DNA of 11,050 nt, from positions 1-11,050 of the forward strand of contig JAACZX010000037.1 in the NCBI GenBank assembly GCA_009996555.1, written 5' to 3'. The notes under the pieces are model-generated. The model saw only the letters and a list, made by a program, of their open reading frames with translations. It searched no databases and was not told the DNA's origin. Position 1 is the stretch's first letter. Every line of letters begins with the position of its first letter. Position numbers and translations under genes: made by a program. Source of the DNA: Chitinophagaceae bacterium (GTDB lineage: Bacteria; Bacteroidota; Bacteroidia; Chitinophagales; Chitinophagaceae). Below are positions 1-7,710 of this stretch, piece by piece.

Positions 1-199
1 CTTCCGGAAAACTTTGCATACCTGTTGCATCAACAGTCAATGCAAAATTGCCATTACCCACTGTAAGCGATGAAAGCGAATCGATCTTGTTCACGTTTAC
101 ATTGTGACGTTTTACGACAGCTTCACGGTTGATACCCTGAGATTGAACCACAGAGACACTGAGAACACAGAGAAGAAAAGAAGATAAAATCAATTTCAT
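1..199 (-). CDS. N-terminus of a secreted GH65-like (six-hairpin) glycosidase, partial
   Basis: This is the first 66 codons of a gene cut by the left edge of the window. The start is the ATG at 199, after an A-rich leader (ATTATTGAAA) typical of Bacteroidota. Residues 1-20 form a signal peptide (MKLILSSFLLCVLSVSVVQS). The mature start reads INREAVVKRHNVNVNKID, then SLTVGNGNFALTVDATGMQ and FPE. The RHN...LTVGNG.FA...DATG.Q.FPE pattern recalls the N-terminal region of uncharacterised Bacteroidota proteins related to GH65/GH95 six-hairpin glycosidases; that match is from memory and the catalytic part is outside the window. The gene lies 70 bp downstream of the GH2 gene on the same strand and is probably co-transcribed with it. 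The oddity is that codons for the second half of the signal peptide (about LCVLSVSVVQ) coincide with one arm of an intergenic-type inverted repeat. The gene call is firm; the family assignment is moderate. Confidence 0.7.
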   Translation of the reverse strand, partial: MKLILSSFLLCVLSVSVVQSQGINREAVVKRHNVNVNKIDSLSSLTVGNGNFALTVDATGMQSFPE

Positions 200-262
200 T
201 TTCAATAATTTTTATTTACACCTGAAACATTAACACACTGAACACCTCTGTGTCTCTGTGGT
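147..262. repeat. Inverted repeat of the CACAGAGACAC type overlapping a gene start
   Basis: The 13-nt arm ACCACAGAGACAC (147-159) is exactly complementary to GTGTCTCTGTGGT (250-262). Pairing continues imperfectly inward (GAG at 161-163 against CTC at 246-248). The right arm begins the intergenic side, 8 bp past the GH2 stop codon. The left arm lies inside the signal-peptide codons of the next gene. The wording (CACAGAGACAC, CTGTGTCTCTGTGG) matches a family of short intergenic repeats commonly seen in Bacteroidota genomes; that is recalled, not searched. As RNA it would fold the start codon at 199 into the loop of a large hairpin. A related inverted repeat lies on the other side of the GH2 gene. 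Confidence 0.7.
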
Positions 263-269
263 AAAAAAA

Positions 270-3140
270 TCAGAATACATTATCAATTGCAGGCCGACTG
301 TAATTCTCTTTCGCATCCGTTGTCTTCGGCATGCCGAAATAAAACTGCAGTGTCCGTTTCTTTGTTCCGTTCACATGATTCAGTTCACTCATCGGGCCAT
401 ACACTTTTGTATTCGTTGTTAAACCGGTTGCCAGTTTTGTACCAATAGGCGGAATACAATCTAAAAAAGAAATATTACCTAAAGGAATTTCAGGATGAGG
501 CTTTGCCGCTGCACTCAGCGCATAAAAATCAAACAAACGAACGAACAAACCATTATCAGGTGAAGCAATATACAGTTTCCCTTCCACCGTACTCAACTCC
601 ATCCATGTTACCTCACCATAATAACCTTTGAACTCAGGATAGACAACAGGCGAATAACCCGTGTGTGTATTGTTGTAAACATTCTGCCAAACATTAACAG
701 GTGTGCCAGCCATGCGGTTTTTCCATTGCCGTGAAGGGCCTTTGCCCAGCCAACGTGCGCCTAACACATAATTCTCAGGATAATTAAAACTGATACCGGT
801 AAAAGGCTGATCACCCTGTGCACTGTATTCATAGTCCATCGTTGTCCAGCCACTTGCATTGATCTTCCACTTCACATACTTCAGATCGCCACTGTAGGTG
901 AATTCAACAACTGCATCATTGCCTTCTTTGTAAGCCTTTGACGAAACAACAGTTGCGGTACCTTTCACCAGCACAGGGCCGTTGTTGAACGACAACACAT
1001 AATCATTCGCTGTATTTTTTGTGGTAACAAGATTACCCGACTTTTTATCAAGTACAACAGTTACATCACCACCGGTAATCGAATAAACCGTATCCGTTTC
1101 TTTGATCATTGCTGCATCATTCTTTGCAGTAACAAAACCAGTCAGTTGTACCTGCTTTGTTTTGATCTCGCTTGTCCATTTGTAAATTTCCTTACCAAAC
1201 GGATCTCTTGCAACAATCACCAGGGCATCATATTTTTTATAATCTGCAGGTAACTGCAGTTGCAATGAACCTTGCTTCGTAGCAGCAATAGTTGGAGCAG
1301 TAATCGTTCCTTTTTGTTTCACCACGTAACCATCAAAACGATCAAAGGGTTTGCTGAAATCAACCAGCGCCCAATAGAATGTACATTGATTGGTATTGGT
1401 GAAATGAAAACGGTTATCCAGTTCAATGCTTCCGTTAAATGATGAAGGAAGTTGTGCCGGTAATTTTAATTGAATGGGCGAAAAGATTTCACGCAATGCA
1501 TAATAGCTGCCTTCTTTTTCACGATGTGGGCCAAGAATACCATCATTCGCATTCAGTCCGTTTGCATCCAGTACATTGTTGAGATCGGTACGCACAACAG
1601 CTTCATCCACCAATGCCCAAATGAACACACCTCCACTCTTTTGCGATTTCCAATGCAGGTTCCAGAAATCTTCCATAGCAGCGCCACCTCCCCCATCATC
1701 CTGCGAATGCAGCATTTCTGTTGGCATATAGATCAACGAATCGTTCAATATTTTTTCCGTGCTGTAATAATCTTCGTAGTGATTACAATCAATGCCGTTA
1801 AATGCATTACCCGGACGATGATGCGCATGGATCACCGGACGATTTGAAAAATCATACTTGCCATAATCATCATCCAGTTCTTTATTATGTCCGCCTTCGT
1901 TACCATTGCTCCAGAAAATAATGGAAGGATGATTGAGATCACGCAACACCAGTTCTTTCACCAAAGGTTCGCCCGCTTTTGTGCTGTATGCTTTTTGCCA
2001 GCCGGCCAGTTCATTCAACACATAAATACCAAGACTGTCACACAGCTCTAAGAAATATTTATCGGGTGGATAATGGCTGCAACGCACCGCATTCATGTTC
2101 ATTTCTTTGATGAGTAAGGCATCCATCAGTTGCTGTTCCTTGCTTAAGCTGCGGGCTGTTTCGGGCCACCAGCAGTGACGGTTGGCGCCTTTCATCTTCA
2201 CCTGTGTGCCATTGATGTAAATGCCAAGTCCATGTTTGATCTCGATGGTGCGGAAACCAAATTTCTCTTTCAGTTCATATAACTTTTTACCGGCTGCATC
2301 CTGCAACACAACAGTCGCTGTATAAAGATTCGGCGTTTCAGATGTCCATGTTTTGATATTGGCAACAGAAGTATTAACGATCACATTTTCTGCTGCTTTC
2401 ACAACAGGCGTTTTAATTGTGGCGATTACTTTCTTGTTTATATCAGTGATGGTTGTAACAACAGTTGCATTTTGTGCAAGTCCTTTTGTCCACACCTGCA
2501 TCGCAAATTTCCCGTCGGCCTTCGCATCAATACCCACATAGTCGATGTATTGTTTGGGTGTTGCTTCTAAAAACACGGGGCGGAAAATACCGCCAAACAC
2601 CCAGTAATCGGCCAGGCGTTCTGCATTGTTCACACTGGCATCGCTGCTCATCTTGCTCACCGTTACTTCAAGTGTATTTGCTTTATCGTAATTCAGCAAC
2701 GAACTGATATCATATTTGAAACGATAAAATGCACCACGATGTATATCACCTGCACTCTTGCCATTGATCTTTACTTCCGTATCCGTCATGCTGCCATCAA
2801 ACACAATATTGATCTGTTTTCCTTTCCATGCAGCAGGCACTTTGAACTGATACTTGTACATACCCTTCTCATCATAAAAACGAAAATTCTTACCATTCGT
2901 TTTGTAATCACGGCCATAGTTGTAATTACCAAATCCCTGCTGCTCCCAGTTGCTGGGCACCTGTATCTTTTTCCATTCGCCGCTGTTACGCCCTGCGGTG
3001 CAAAAGAAATCCCATTGCACGGTGTGTGCTGCATCGGTGCCAGACAAATACTGAATTTGCTTTTGTTGGGCTTGTAAAGAAGTTATGAGTAAAAGGTTAA
3101 GGGTTAAGAGTAACCCAACTTTAAAAATCTTCATCATCAT
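270..3140 (-). CDS. Secreted glycoside hydrolase family 2 exo-glycosidase
   Basis: A 956-residue GH2 enzyme with the beta-galactosidase/beta-glucuronidase fold. Residues 1-25 are a signal peptide ending SLQAQ. The sugar-binding jelly roll spans about 55-195 (VPSNWEQQGF, GGIFRPV), the immunoglobulin-like domain about 196-300, and the TIM barrel about 301-560 (KMKGANRHCWWPE, NMNAVRCSHYPPD). The remaining 390 residues are further beta-rich domains, making it longer than a minimal GH2. The acid/base is probably E415 in SNGNEGG. The nucleophile is less clear; E475 in MPTEMLHS is the best candidate, and its surroundings differ from the classic lacZ motif. The start at 3140 (three ATGs in a row, 3140/3137/3134) is preferred over the ATG at 3203 because the longer form would read 21 residues through a repeat ahead of the signal peptide. 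Substrate is unassigned. The GH115 and acetylesterase upstream suggest a role on debranched xylan or glucuronide oligosaccharides. Confidence 0.9.
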   Translation of the reverse strand: MMMKIFKVGLLLTLNLLLITSLQAQQKQIQYLSGTDAAHTVQWDFFCTAGRNSGEWKKIQVPSNWEQQGFGNYNYGRDYKTNGKNFRFYDEKGMYKYQFKVPAAWKGKQINIVFDGSMTDTEVKINGKSAGDIHRGAFYRFKYDISSLLNYDKANTLEVTVSKMSSDASVNNAERLADYWVFGGIFRPVFLEATPKQYIDYVGIDAKADGKFAMQVWTKGLAQNATVVTTITDINKKVIATIKTPVVKAAENVIVNTSVANIKTWTSETPNLYTATVVLQDAAGKKLYELKEKFGFRTIEIKHGLGIYINGTQVKMKGANRHCWWPETARSLSKEQQLMDALLIKEMNMNAVRCSHYPPDKYFLELCDSLGIYVLNELAGWQKAYSTKAGEPLVKELVLRDLNHPSIIFWSNGNEGGHNKELDDDYGKYDFSNRPVIHAHHRPGNAFNGIDCNHYEDYYSTEKILNDSLIYMPTEMLHSQDDGGGGAAMEDFWNLHWKSQKSGGVFIWALVDEAVVRTDLNNVLDANGLNANDGILGPHREKEGSYYALREIFSPIQLKLPAQLPSSFNGSIELDNRFHFTNTNQCTFYWALVDFSKPFDRFDGYVVKQKGTITAPTIAATKQGSLQLQLPADYKKYDALVIVARDPFGKEIYKWTSEIKTKQVQLTGFVTAKNDAAMIKETDTVYSITGGDVTVVLDKKSGNLVTTKNTANDYVLSFNNGPVLVKGTATVVSSKAYKEGNDAVVEFTYSGDLKYVKWKINASGWTTMDYEYSAQGDQPFTGISFNYPENYVLGARWLGKGPSRQWKNRMAGTPVNVWQNVYNNTHTGYSPVVYPEFKGYYGEVTWMELSTVEGKLYIASPDNGLFVRLFDFYALSAAAKPHPEIPLGNISFLDCIPPIGTKLATGLTTNTKVYGPMSELNHVNGTKKRTLQFYFGMPKTTDAKENYSRPAIDNVF

Positions 3141-3166
3141 ATTGTTTTTTGTTATCAACTTTTTAT

Positions 3167-3266
3167 TTGAACCACAAAGACAGTAAGACACTAAGTTGCA
3201 CAAAGACTTCGTGTCTCTTCGTGATCATTGTGGCTTCGTGGTTCAACCTTCTTCTCGTGGTTCAAC
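3167..3266. repeat. Inverted and tandem repeat (GTGGTTCAA type) between GH115 and GH2 genes
   Basis: The arm TTGAACCACAAAGACA (3167-3182) pairs with TGGCTTCGTGGTTCAA (3231-3246) at 14 of 16 positions, one of the exceptions being compatible with G-T wobble. The interior holds further echoes of the same motif (GACACTAAG, CTTCGTGTCTCTTCGTG). A second copy of the right arm, CTTCTCGTGGTTCAAC, follows in tandem at 3251-3266 and ends exactly at the base before the GH115 stop codon. The unit fills most of the 126-bp spacer between the two genes. It resembles the inverted repeat at 147-262 in size, wording and position just after a stop codon. It could act as an mRNA hairpin between the two genes; no run of T residues supports a classical terminator. 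Confidence 0.7.
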
Positions 3267-5822
3267 TTATTTCACTTCGATCTTACTTATCACCAAACCT
3301 GTATCCATCAAATAAACCCTTACAACCGTAACACCGTTTGCTGTTACAGTCAATGGCATCACCGCTTCTGTATATCCCCTCAAAATATCCGTCTTCCATC
3401 TTTTATCTTCATTGGGGTTATCAATATCAAGCAACTTCACTTCTCCTCCATTCACCGTTACAGCCATTCCCAGATTTCTTCCTTTATGTATGGCATGTGT
3501 TGGCAAACATTTCAACACGAGTTGATAACTGCCCGGCTTTAACGAAAGCGCATACTCAACATAAGGCGCTTTGCTCCACTCTTCTTTTTTAAATGACACA
3601 CCCGTAAACGGATAACGTGAAATACTCTTACCACCAGTACCAAGTCCTGCAACTGTGATCAGTTTTTCACCGGCAATTTCTCTCTTTAGTTTATAGGCAG
3701 TTGCAGGTACACTCAGCAAGGAAGCATGACCTGTCTCCACACCAAACGAATCAATTGTTCTGTCGAGATAACGACGATCATACGTTGTGTTCACATTCAC
3801 AGCTCCTTCCAATACTTCAGGAGCAGCTACATTCGGCATACCAAACACGGCAAGATTACGTGGCTTATAATCCATGATGCCATTCCATTTACCGTTTTCG
3901 ATTGCGGTATTGTAATGCAGCGTCAACCGTTTGATCTCATCAAAAGCTGCTTTAGATTGTTGTGAGTATTCTTTCGCCTGCGCAGGAAACGCATAACTCA
4001 TCTGCGCATAAAATATTTTTTGATTCAGTAAAGCTGCACCTTTCACCGGGTACTCGATCAATTCAAAAAATGCGTTTTGCAAATGCGCTGGAACAAGTTT
4101 CTTTACTTCATCGGTTTTTGCAATCAGTTTTGTGTAAGCAACCAAACGTTCATCCCTTGCAGCAGGTACATAGCTCAGCATCCGCATAAATTCCGGCTTA
4201 CCTTCCTGTGCCAAACGATAATACTCATTCTTCAACGCTGCTATGGTTGGTGCTAATGCCGAACCAAATGTTTGTGCAGCCCAATAGGTACTGTACTGTT
4301 GTGCTTTATCCGGCGTCCATTGATCAACATCCCAGGCGAGATCTAAAAAGAACTGCGTTTCCATTTCCGCAGGTTTAATATCACCCACATTCACCACCCA
4401 CAAACGGTTGGCACCAAACTGGTGTGCCTTGGTCATTTCATAAGAGATCAATGCTGGTGCAGTTGATGATAACCAGGTATGATCATGCGGGCCACCTAAA
4501 TACGAAAGATGATAATACACACCGCTGCCACCACTTCGCTTTTGTTCTGCAGGTGTGGATAGCTGACGGATATAACCAAAATTTTCATCGGGCCAGATGA
4601 TGGTAATATCATCGGGTAACTTCATTCCTCTGCGGTACAAACTCAACACTTCTTTATACGGAACAAATATCTGCGGCAGTTTTTCGGCGGGCTGTTTAAA
4701 ATTGTTTTGCAGAATGCCACGCTGATCTGTAATAATATTCTCCAGCAGCTTTACTTTTTCATCAGGATCTTTCGGGCCGGGCATACCACCATCATGCACA
4801 CCACGCATACCAATGGTCACCACCGATTCATAATTCACTGCTTCAACAATACGATCGTTCCAGTAGTTATAAATTTCATCTTTGTTTACATCGTATCGCC
4901 ATTCACCCGGTTTCTTTTTATACTCTTCTTCATAGCCATGCTCCCATTCGCCAACATTGTTCCGCAACATCGGTTCACAATGACTGCCACCTACTGCAAT
5001 CGCATAATCATTCGCCAGCTTCGGACTTTCCTTAAAATAATAAAATGCCTTTGTGCTGTCGTGCATCGCCGGCCAGATGTAATTAGCTTTTAAACGCAAC
5101 AACAACTCAAACACTTTTGCATAAGTCTTGGGGCCGATGTTTTGTACATCCGTATCCATTGTTCGTTTGGCCCACGGAAACAATCCCCAATCTTCATCAT
5201 TAATAAAAATGCCACGGTATTTTACTGATGGTTCTTTTGAAATATAACTGCCCGAAACATAGAGTTGCTTTTTCTTAGCCGGTGTAACATCGGCCCACCA
5301 AACCCACGGCGATACACCCATTGTTCTCGACAAATGAAAAAGACCAAATGCAGTTCCTCTCCGGTCGCTGCCAGCAATCACCAGAAGCCCCCCCACCCCC
5401 CGAAGGGGGGATTTTGAAGACTCCGATTTATTAGGAGCATCCTTAATTATTTGTATAGTGAAACTCTCCCATTTGTTTTTGATTGTAGTGACGTCGATCT
5501 GTTTGTTCCTGATCAATTCATCAATCAACTTTGATTGACCGATAGTCCCTGCAACAATACAAAGTCCTTTTGCAGGAACAGCATTCACCACTTGCATTTG
5601 TTTACCACTGATCAACTGAATATCGTTGGCGAATGCTGTTGCAGCAATACTCACCACTTTTGCATCAGCAGCATCAACACAAATGGAAGCAATGGATGAA
5701 GATGTAAATAACGAAAAGGAAGAAGCTTTTTCCGAAACAGATAACGTATTGACCTGCGCAGTGCAGACATTCGCAAGAAAAAACAGACAGCAGCACAGCA
5801 CAAGTGTAGTAGTCTTCAGCAT
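3267..5822 (-). CDS. Secreted GH115 alpha-glucuronidase (xylan alpha-1,2-(4-O-methyl)glucuronidase family)
   Basis: An 851-residue protein of the GH115 family, whose members release (4-O-methyl)-D-glucuronic acid side chains from xylan. Residues 1-22 are a signal peptide (FFLANVCTA). An N-terminal alpha/beta domain (about 40-180) carries VIAGSDRRGTAFGLF and SPWVWWADV. The catalytic barrel follows, with family hallmarks YRGIFINDEDWGL (202-214), NYIWPAMHD (247-255), GGSHCEPMLRNN (278-289), TIGMRGVHDGGM (336-347) and IIWPDENFGYIRQL (408-421). A helical region and a C-terminal beta-sandwich (about 720-851, LPTHAIHKGRN) complete the usual architecture, so the enzyme looks intact. Residues about 131-147 are encoded by a GC-rich palindromic repeat, an in-frame insertion at a linker just before the VIAGSD strand. 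The gene begins 73 bp after the CE6-CE4 stop and is followed by GH2, which fits an acetylglucuronoxylan-processing operon. Family assignment is firm; exact substrate is inferred. Confidence 0.93.
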   Translation of the reverse strand: MLKTTTLVLCCCLFFLANVCTAQVNTLSVSEKASSFSLFTSSSIASICVDAADAKVVSIAATAFANDIQLISGKQMQVVNAVPAKGLCIVAGTIGQSKLIDELIRNKQIDVTTIKNKWESFTIQIIKDAPNKSESSKSPLRGVGGLLVIAGSDRRGTAFGLFHLSRTMGVSPWVWWADVTPAKKKQLYVSGSYISKEPSVKYRGIFINDEDWGLFPWAKRTMDTDVQNIGPKTYAKVFELLLRLKANYIWPAMHDSTKAFYYFKESPKLANDYAIAVGGSHCEPMLRNNVGEWEHGYEEEYKKKPGEWRYDVNKDEIYNYWNDRIVEAVNYESVVTIGMRGVHDGGMPGPKDPDEKVKLLENIITDQRGILQNNFKQPAEKLPQIFVPYKEVLSLYRRGMKLPDDITIIWPDENFGYIRQLSTPAEQKRSGGSGVYYHLSYLGGPHDHTWLSSTAPALISYEMTKAHQFGANRLWVVNVGDIKPAEMETQFFLDLAWDVDQWTPDKAQQYSTYWAAQTFGSALAPTIAALKNEYYRLAQEGKPEFMRMLSYVPAARDERLVAYTKLIAKTDEVKKLVPAHLQNAFFELIEYPVKGAALLNQKIFYAQMSYAFPAQAKEYSQQSKAAFDEIKRLTLHYNTAIENGKWNGIMDYKPRNLAVFGMPNVAAPEVLEGAVNVNTTYDRRYLDRTIDSFGVETGHASLLSVPATAYKLKREIAGEKLITVAGLGTGGKSISRYPFTGVSFKKEEWSKAPYVEYALSLKPGSYQLVLKCLPTHAIHKGRNLGMAVTVNGGEVKLLDIDNPNEDKRWKTDILRGYTEAVMPLTVTANGVTVVRVYLMDTGLVISKIEVK
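5384..5419. repeat. GC-rich palindromic repeat embedded in the GH115 coding sequence
   Basis: On the plus strand seven C residues (5388-5394), an A, then CCCCCC-GAA-GGGGGG (5396-5410) form a perfect 6-bp hairpin beside a C-run. Read on the coding strand it gives CCCCCCTTCGGGGGG followed by a G-rich tail, translated as SKSPLRGVGGLL (residues 136-147). The same layout, a C-rich/G-rich hairpin followed by a G-run, recurs in the intergenic DNA at 7817-7843. Such C-rich/G-rich hairpins are typical intergenic repeats of Chitinophagaceae-like genomes (recalled, not searched). The reading frame of the enzyme is kept. Confidence 0.7.
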
Positions 5823-5895
5823 AATGCAATCGTTTGAAACAGCATGTAAATTTAACGCACAGGAATGCTAAGCTATCCTGCTGTGTCATGTACTG

Positions 5896-7374
5896 CTATT
5901 TCTCCAGGTCACGCATCGCCACCACTTTAAACCCACGCTCTTTCATATAATCAAGATACTGTGTAAATACTTCCACCGAAGTGGTATAATCAGGATGTGC
6001 AATATCAGGCACACCATGAATGGTGAACAATAAAATTTGTCCGGGCTGCAAGTTCTTTAATGCAGTCCATGTACGTTCCTGCAATTTTTCTGTTGAACCC
6101 ATCGTGTAACTCGGCAATACCAGCTTCGCATCTTTTTGCGGATCGTAATACTGGCTGCCTCCTGCCCTTGCATACCTGTAACCCATCTCCTGCAACACAA
6201 CCTGCGACAATGAATCAGATCGGTTACCGGGATAAGCAAAGGAAATTGGCTTCGGAATATTGTACAGCTTACACATTGAATCAATATAACCGATCTCCCG
6301 TTTCATTTCTGCACGGTTAAGTTTGGTCATGTTTTGATGATGCCCGGTGTGATTACCAATTTCAAACCCCATTTTGTGCAAAGCAGCGATCTGTTGCCAG
6401 TTCATATAATATTGCGAATCGCTCTTTGCTTTCCAAGGCATTTCACAAACCAGAAATGTTGCATCGAAATGGTATTTCTTTAACAACGGTGCTACAATGG
6501 TATAATGACTGATCTCCGCATCATCAAAACAAAGCACAACAACAGCTGGTTTATTTGTTGTTGGTTGATGTACTGTTTTGTTTGATTGTAACTGCTGCAT
6601 GGCAACAGCATAACGTTTGCCCAACTCTCTGGCAGATGCTGTGTTGAAATGCAACTGATCACCTTTATCAACCAGATCCTTTGCAGAAACAACAGCCGTG
6701 TTCGCCACTTCAGTTGGCAAACGGTTAATTTGGTTATTGATGAAATTTGCTTTGTTGAAATAACCGATCTCACCTGCAACAAAAGGAAGCTCCGGCATTT
6801 GCAGATCGGTACGCAAACGGTTCACCAATGCTTTTAATTTGCTGAGATAAATTGTTGCCCGTGCAGAATCATTATCCGATTCGCCCTGGTGCCAGAGAAT
6901 GCCTTTGAGCACTCCCGTTTGCATAGCGATCTTTATTCTTGCAAGTGCATCATCATAAGGATGTGCAGCAAAATACTTTTCTCCCGGCTCCCACACTTTT
7001 ATCGGCGAACCACCCCACGCACAAGGCACCAATGCAATCTTTACATGTTTGTTATTGCCTTTGATCTGTTTTGCAAAACTGATGGCCGGCCCCACTCCTG
7101 CAATGGGTTTATCGAAATGCACCGGATCGGTTGCAGGTACCCAATGGTTTTGCGAATCAAGCATGATGATCTGCGGATCGATGACTTTACTTTCTGCATC
7201 CACCGCACCACGACCAGCCATATTACTCTGCCCAATGAGCAGGTACACATGCACGTTGCTGTCGGGTTTTGTTTGTGCATGGCCGAATAGAGAAATAAGC
7301 AGAAGAAAAATGACAGTGGATACAGCCTTAAAACGGGAAAATGAAATAAACAAACCGAAGCAAACACGTTTCAT
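5896..7374 (-). CDS. Secreted bimodular acetylesterase/deacetylase: SGNH CE6-like domain fused to NodB CE4-like domain
   Basis: A 492-residue two-domain enzyme. A signal peptide occupies about 1-34, with hydrophobic core VIFLLLISLF and end GHAQ. Residues about 40-262 are an SGNH esterase domain of the sialate-O-acetylesterase/CE6 acetyl xylan esterase type: LIGQSNMAGRG with nucleophile S50, WHQGESD (161-167), and DQLHFN giving catalytic D239 and H242. A short polar linker (about 263-276) leads to a polysaccharide-deacetylase domain (about 277-492). Its CE4 motifs are VLCFDD (D284 base, D285 metal ligand), NHTGHH with metal-binding H342 and H346, FAYPGN in place of RxPY, and LLFTIHG (H453). 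Both active sites look intact. Such a protein would remove O-acetyl groups, probably from xylan or pectin, ahead of the GH115. It is the first gene after the repeat-rich spacer, so its promoter should lie in or beyond that spacer. Domain calls are firm; substrate is inferred. Confidence 0.9.
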   Translation of the reverse strand: MKRVCFGLFISFSRFKAVSTVIFLLLISLFGHAQTKPDSNVHVYLLIGQSNMAGRGAVDAESKVIDPQIIMLDSQNHWVPATDPVHFDKPIAGVGPAISFAKQIKGNNKHVKIALVPCAWGGSPIKVWEPGEKYFAAHPYDDALARIKIAMQTGVLKGILWHQGESDNDSARATIYLSKLKALVNRLRTDLQMPELPFVAGEIGYFNKANFINNQINRLPTEVANTAVVSAKDLVDKGDQLHFNTASARELGKRYAVAMQQLQSNKTVHQPTTNKPAVVVLCFDDAEISHYTIVAPLLKKYHFDATFLVCEMPWKAKSDSQYYMNWQQIAALHKMGFEIGNHTGHHQNMTKLNRAEMKREIGYIDSMCKLYNIPKPISFAYPGNRSDSLSQVVLQEMGYRYARAGGSQYYDPQKDAKLVLPSYTMGSTEKLQERTWTALKNLQPGQILLFTIHGVPDIAHPDYTTSVEVFTQYLDYMKERGFKVVAMRDLEK

Positions 7375-7454
7375 ACAGCAGACTTTAGCAATCGGATAAA
7401 AATAAGTTTGTTGAGAAAAAGAAACATCCTGTACTGTTACGGAGATAAAGGTCG

Positions 7455-7495
7455 TTCCGTCTGCCCGGGGTCTGGCCTCAGCCGACCCCGGGATT
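7455..7495 (+). repeat. REP-like bulged hairpin, copy 1
   Basis: Stem arms CCCGGGGTC (7464-7472) and GACCCCGGG (7484-7492) pair perfectly over 9 bp. Inside them an unpaired T (7473), a GGC/GCC mini-stem and a CTCA loop complete a bulged hairpin, preceded by the flank CGTCTG. It matches copy 2 (7850-7890) at 40 of 41 bases in the same orientation, and copy 3 (8491-8528) at 36 of 38 bases in the opposite orientation. A stem with an inner bulge plus a short conserved 5' flank is the usual form of a REP recognised by RAYT transposases. Confidence 0.85.
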
Positions 7496-7511
7496 TCAGA
7501 ATCTTTCTCTT

Positions 7512-7537
7512 AGTGGTTGGAGTCTCCTCCAACCACT
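7512..7537. repeat. 11-bp perfect hairpin
   Basis: AGTGGTTGGAG (7512-7522) and CTCCAACCACT (7527-7537) pair perfectly around a TCTC loop, followed on the plus strand by TTTTAG. It could act as a weak plus-strand terminator, but no plus-strand gene precedes it and the minus-strand side has no T-run. It is more likely another intergenic palindromic repeat. Confidence 0.6.
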
Positions 7538-7640
7538 TTTAGTAAATACATTTCGGTTGTTGGGGACACCCACCGATAAACAAAAGCAGTTTGCATAGTA
7601 GCACCTAACCTGTCAGGTCGGGCCATCCTCCGGAGCGATG

Positions 7641-7706
7641 TAGGTATGCCATACTTCATGCATACTGCCTGCATTTGTACTTGCTATCATAAGTATGGCA
7701 TACCTA
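7641..7706. repeat. 16-bp perfect inverted repeat with 34-nt interior
   Basis: TAGGTATGCCATACTT (7641-7656) is the exact reverse complement of AAGTATGGCATACCTA (7691-7706). The 34-nt interior carries partial echoes of the arm (CATGCATACTG). Composition is A+T-rich, unlike the GC-rich REP hairpins on either side, so it belongs to a different repeat family. Its compact two-arm form resembles a REPIN or a very small non-coding mobile element; no transposase for it is visible. Confidence 0.7.
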
Positions 7707-7710
7707 TTCG

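Noticed and set aside
3141..3203. Upstream ATG at 3203 extending the GH2 protein by 21 residues
   Set aside because: The extension (MCNLVSYCLCGSNKK...) is read through an inverted repeat and would put non-hydrophobic residues ahead of a normal signal peptide; the start at 3140 with an A-rich leader fits better.
5674..5889. Minus-strand 71-codon frame between the esterase and GH115 genes
   Set aside because: It mostly overlaps the GH115 start in another frame, is cysteine- and phenylalanine-rich without a motif, and the real GH115 signal peptide occupies the same DNA.
1470..7290. Plus-strand open frames of 60-133 codons at, for example, 1470-1847, 2739-3077, 4707-5093 and 6889-7290
   Set aside because: They lie antisense inside GH2, GH115 and the esterase genes, lack recognisable motifs and have compositions expected of complementary-strand shadows.
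7512..7540. Rho-independent terminator
   Set aside because: Only four T residues follow on the plus strand, where no gene ends; the minus-strand side has no T-run.
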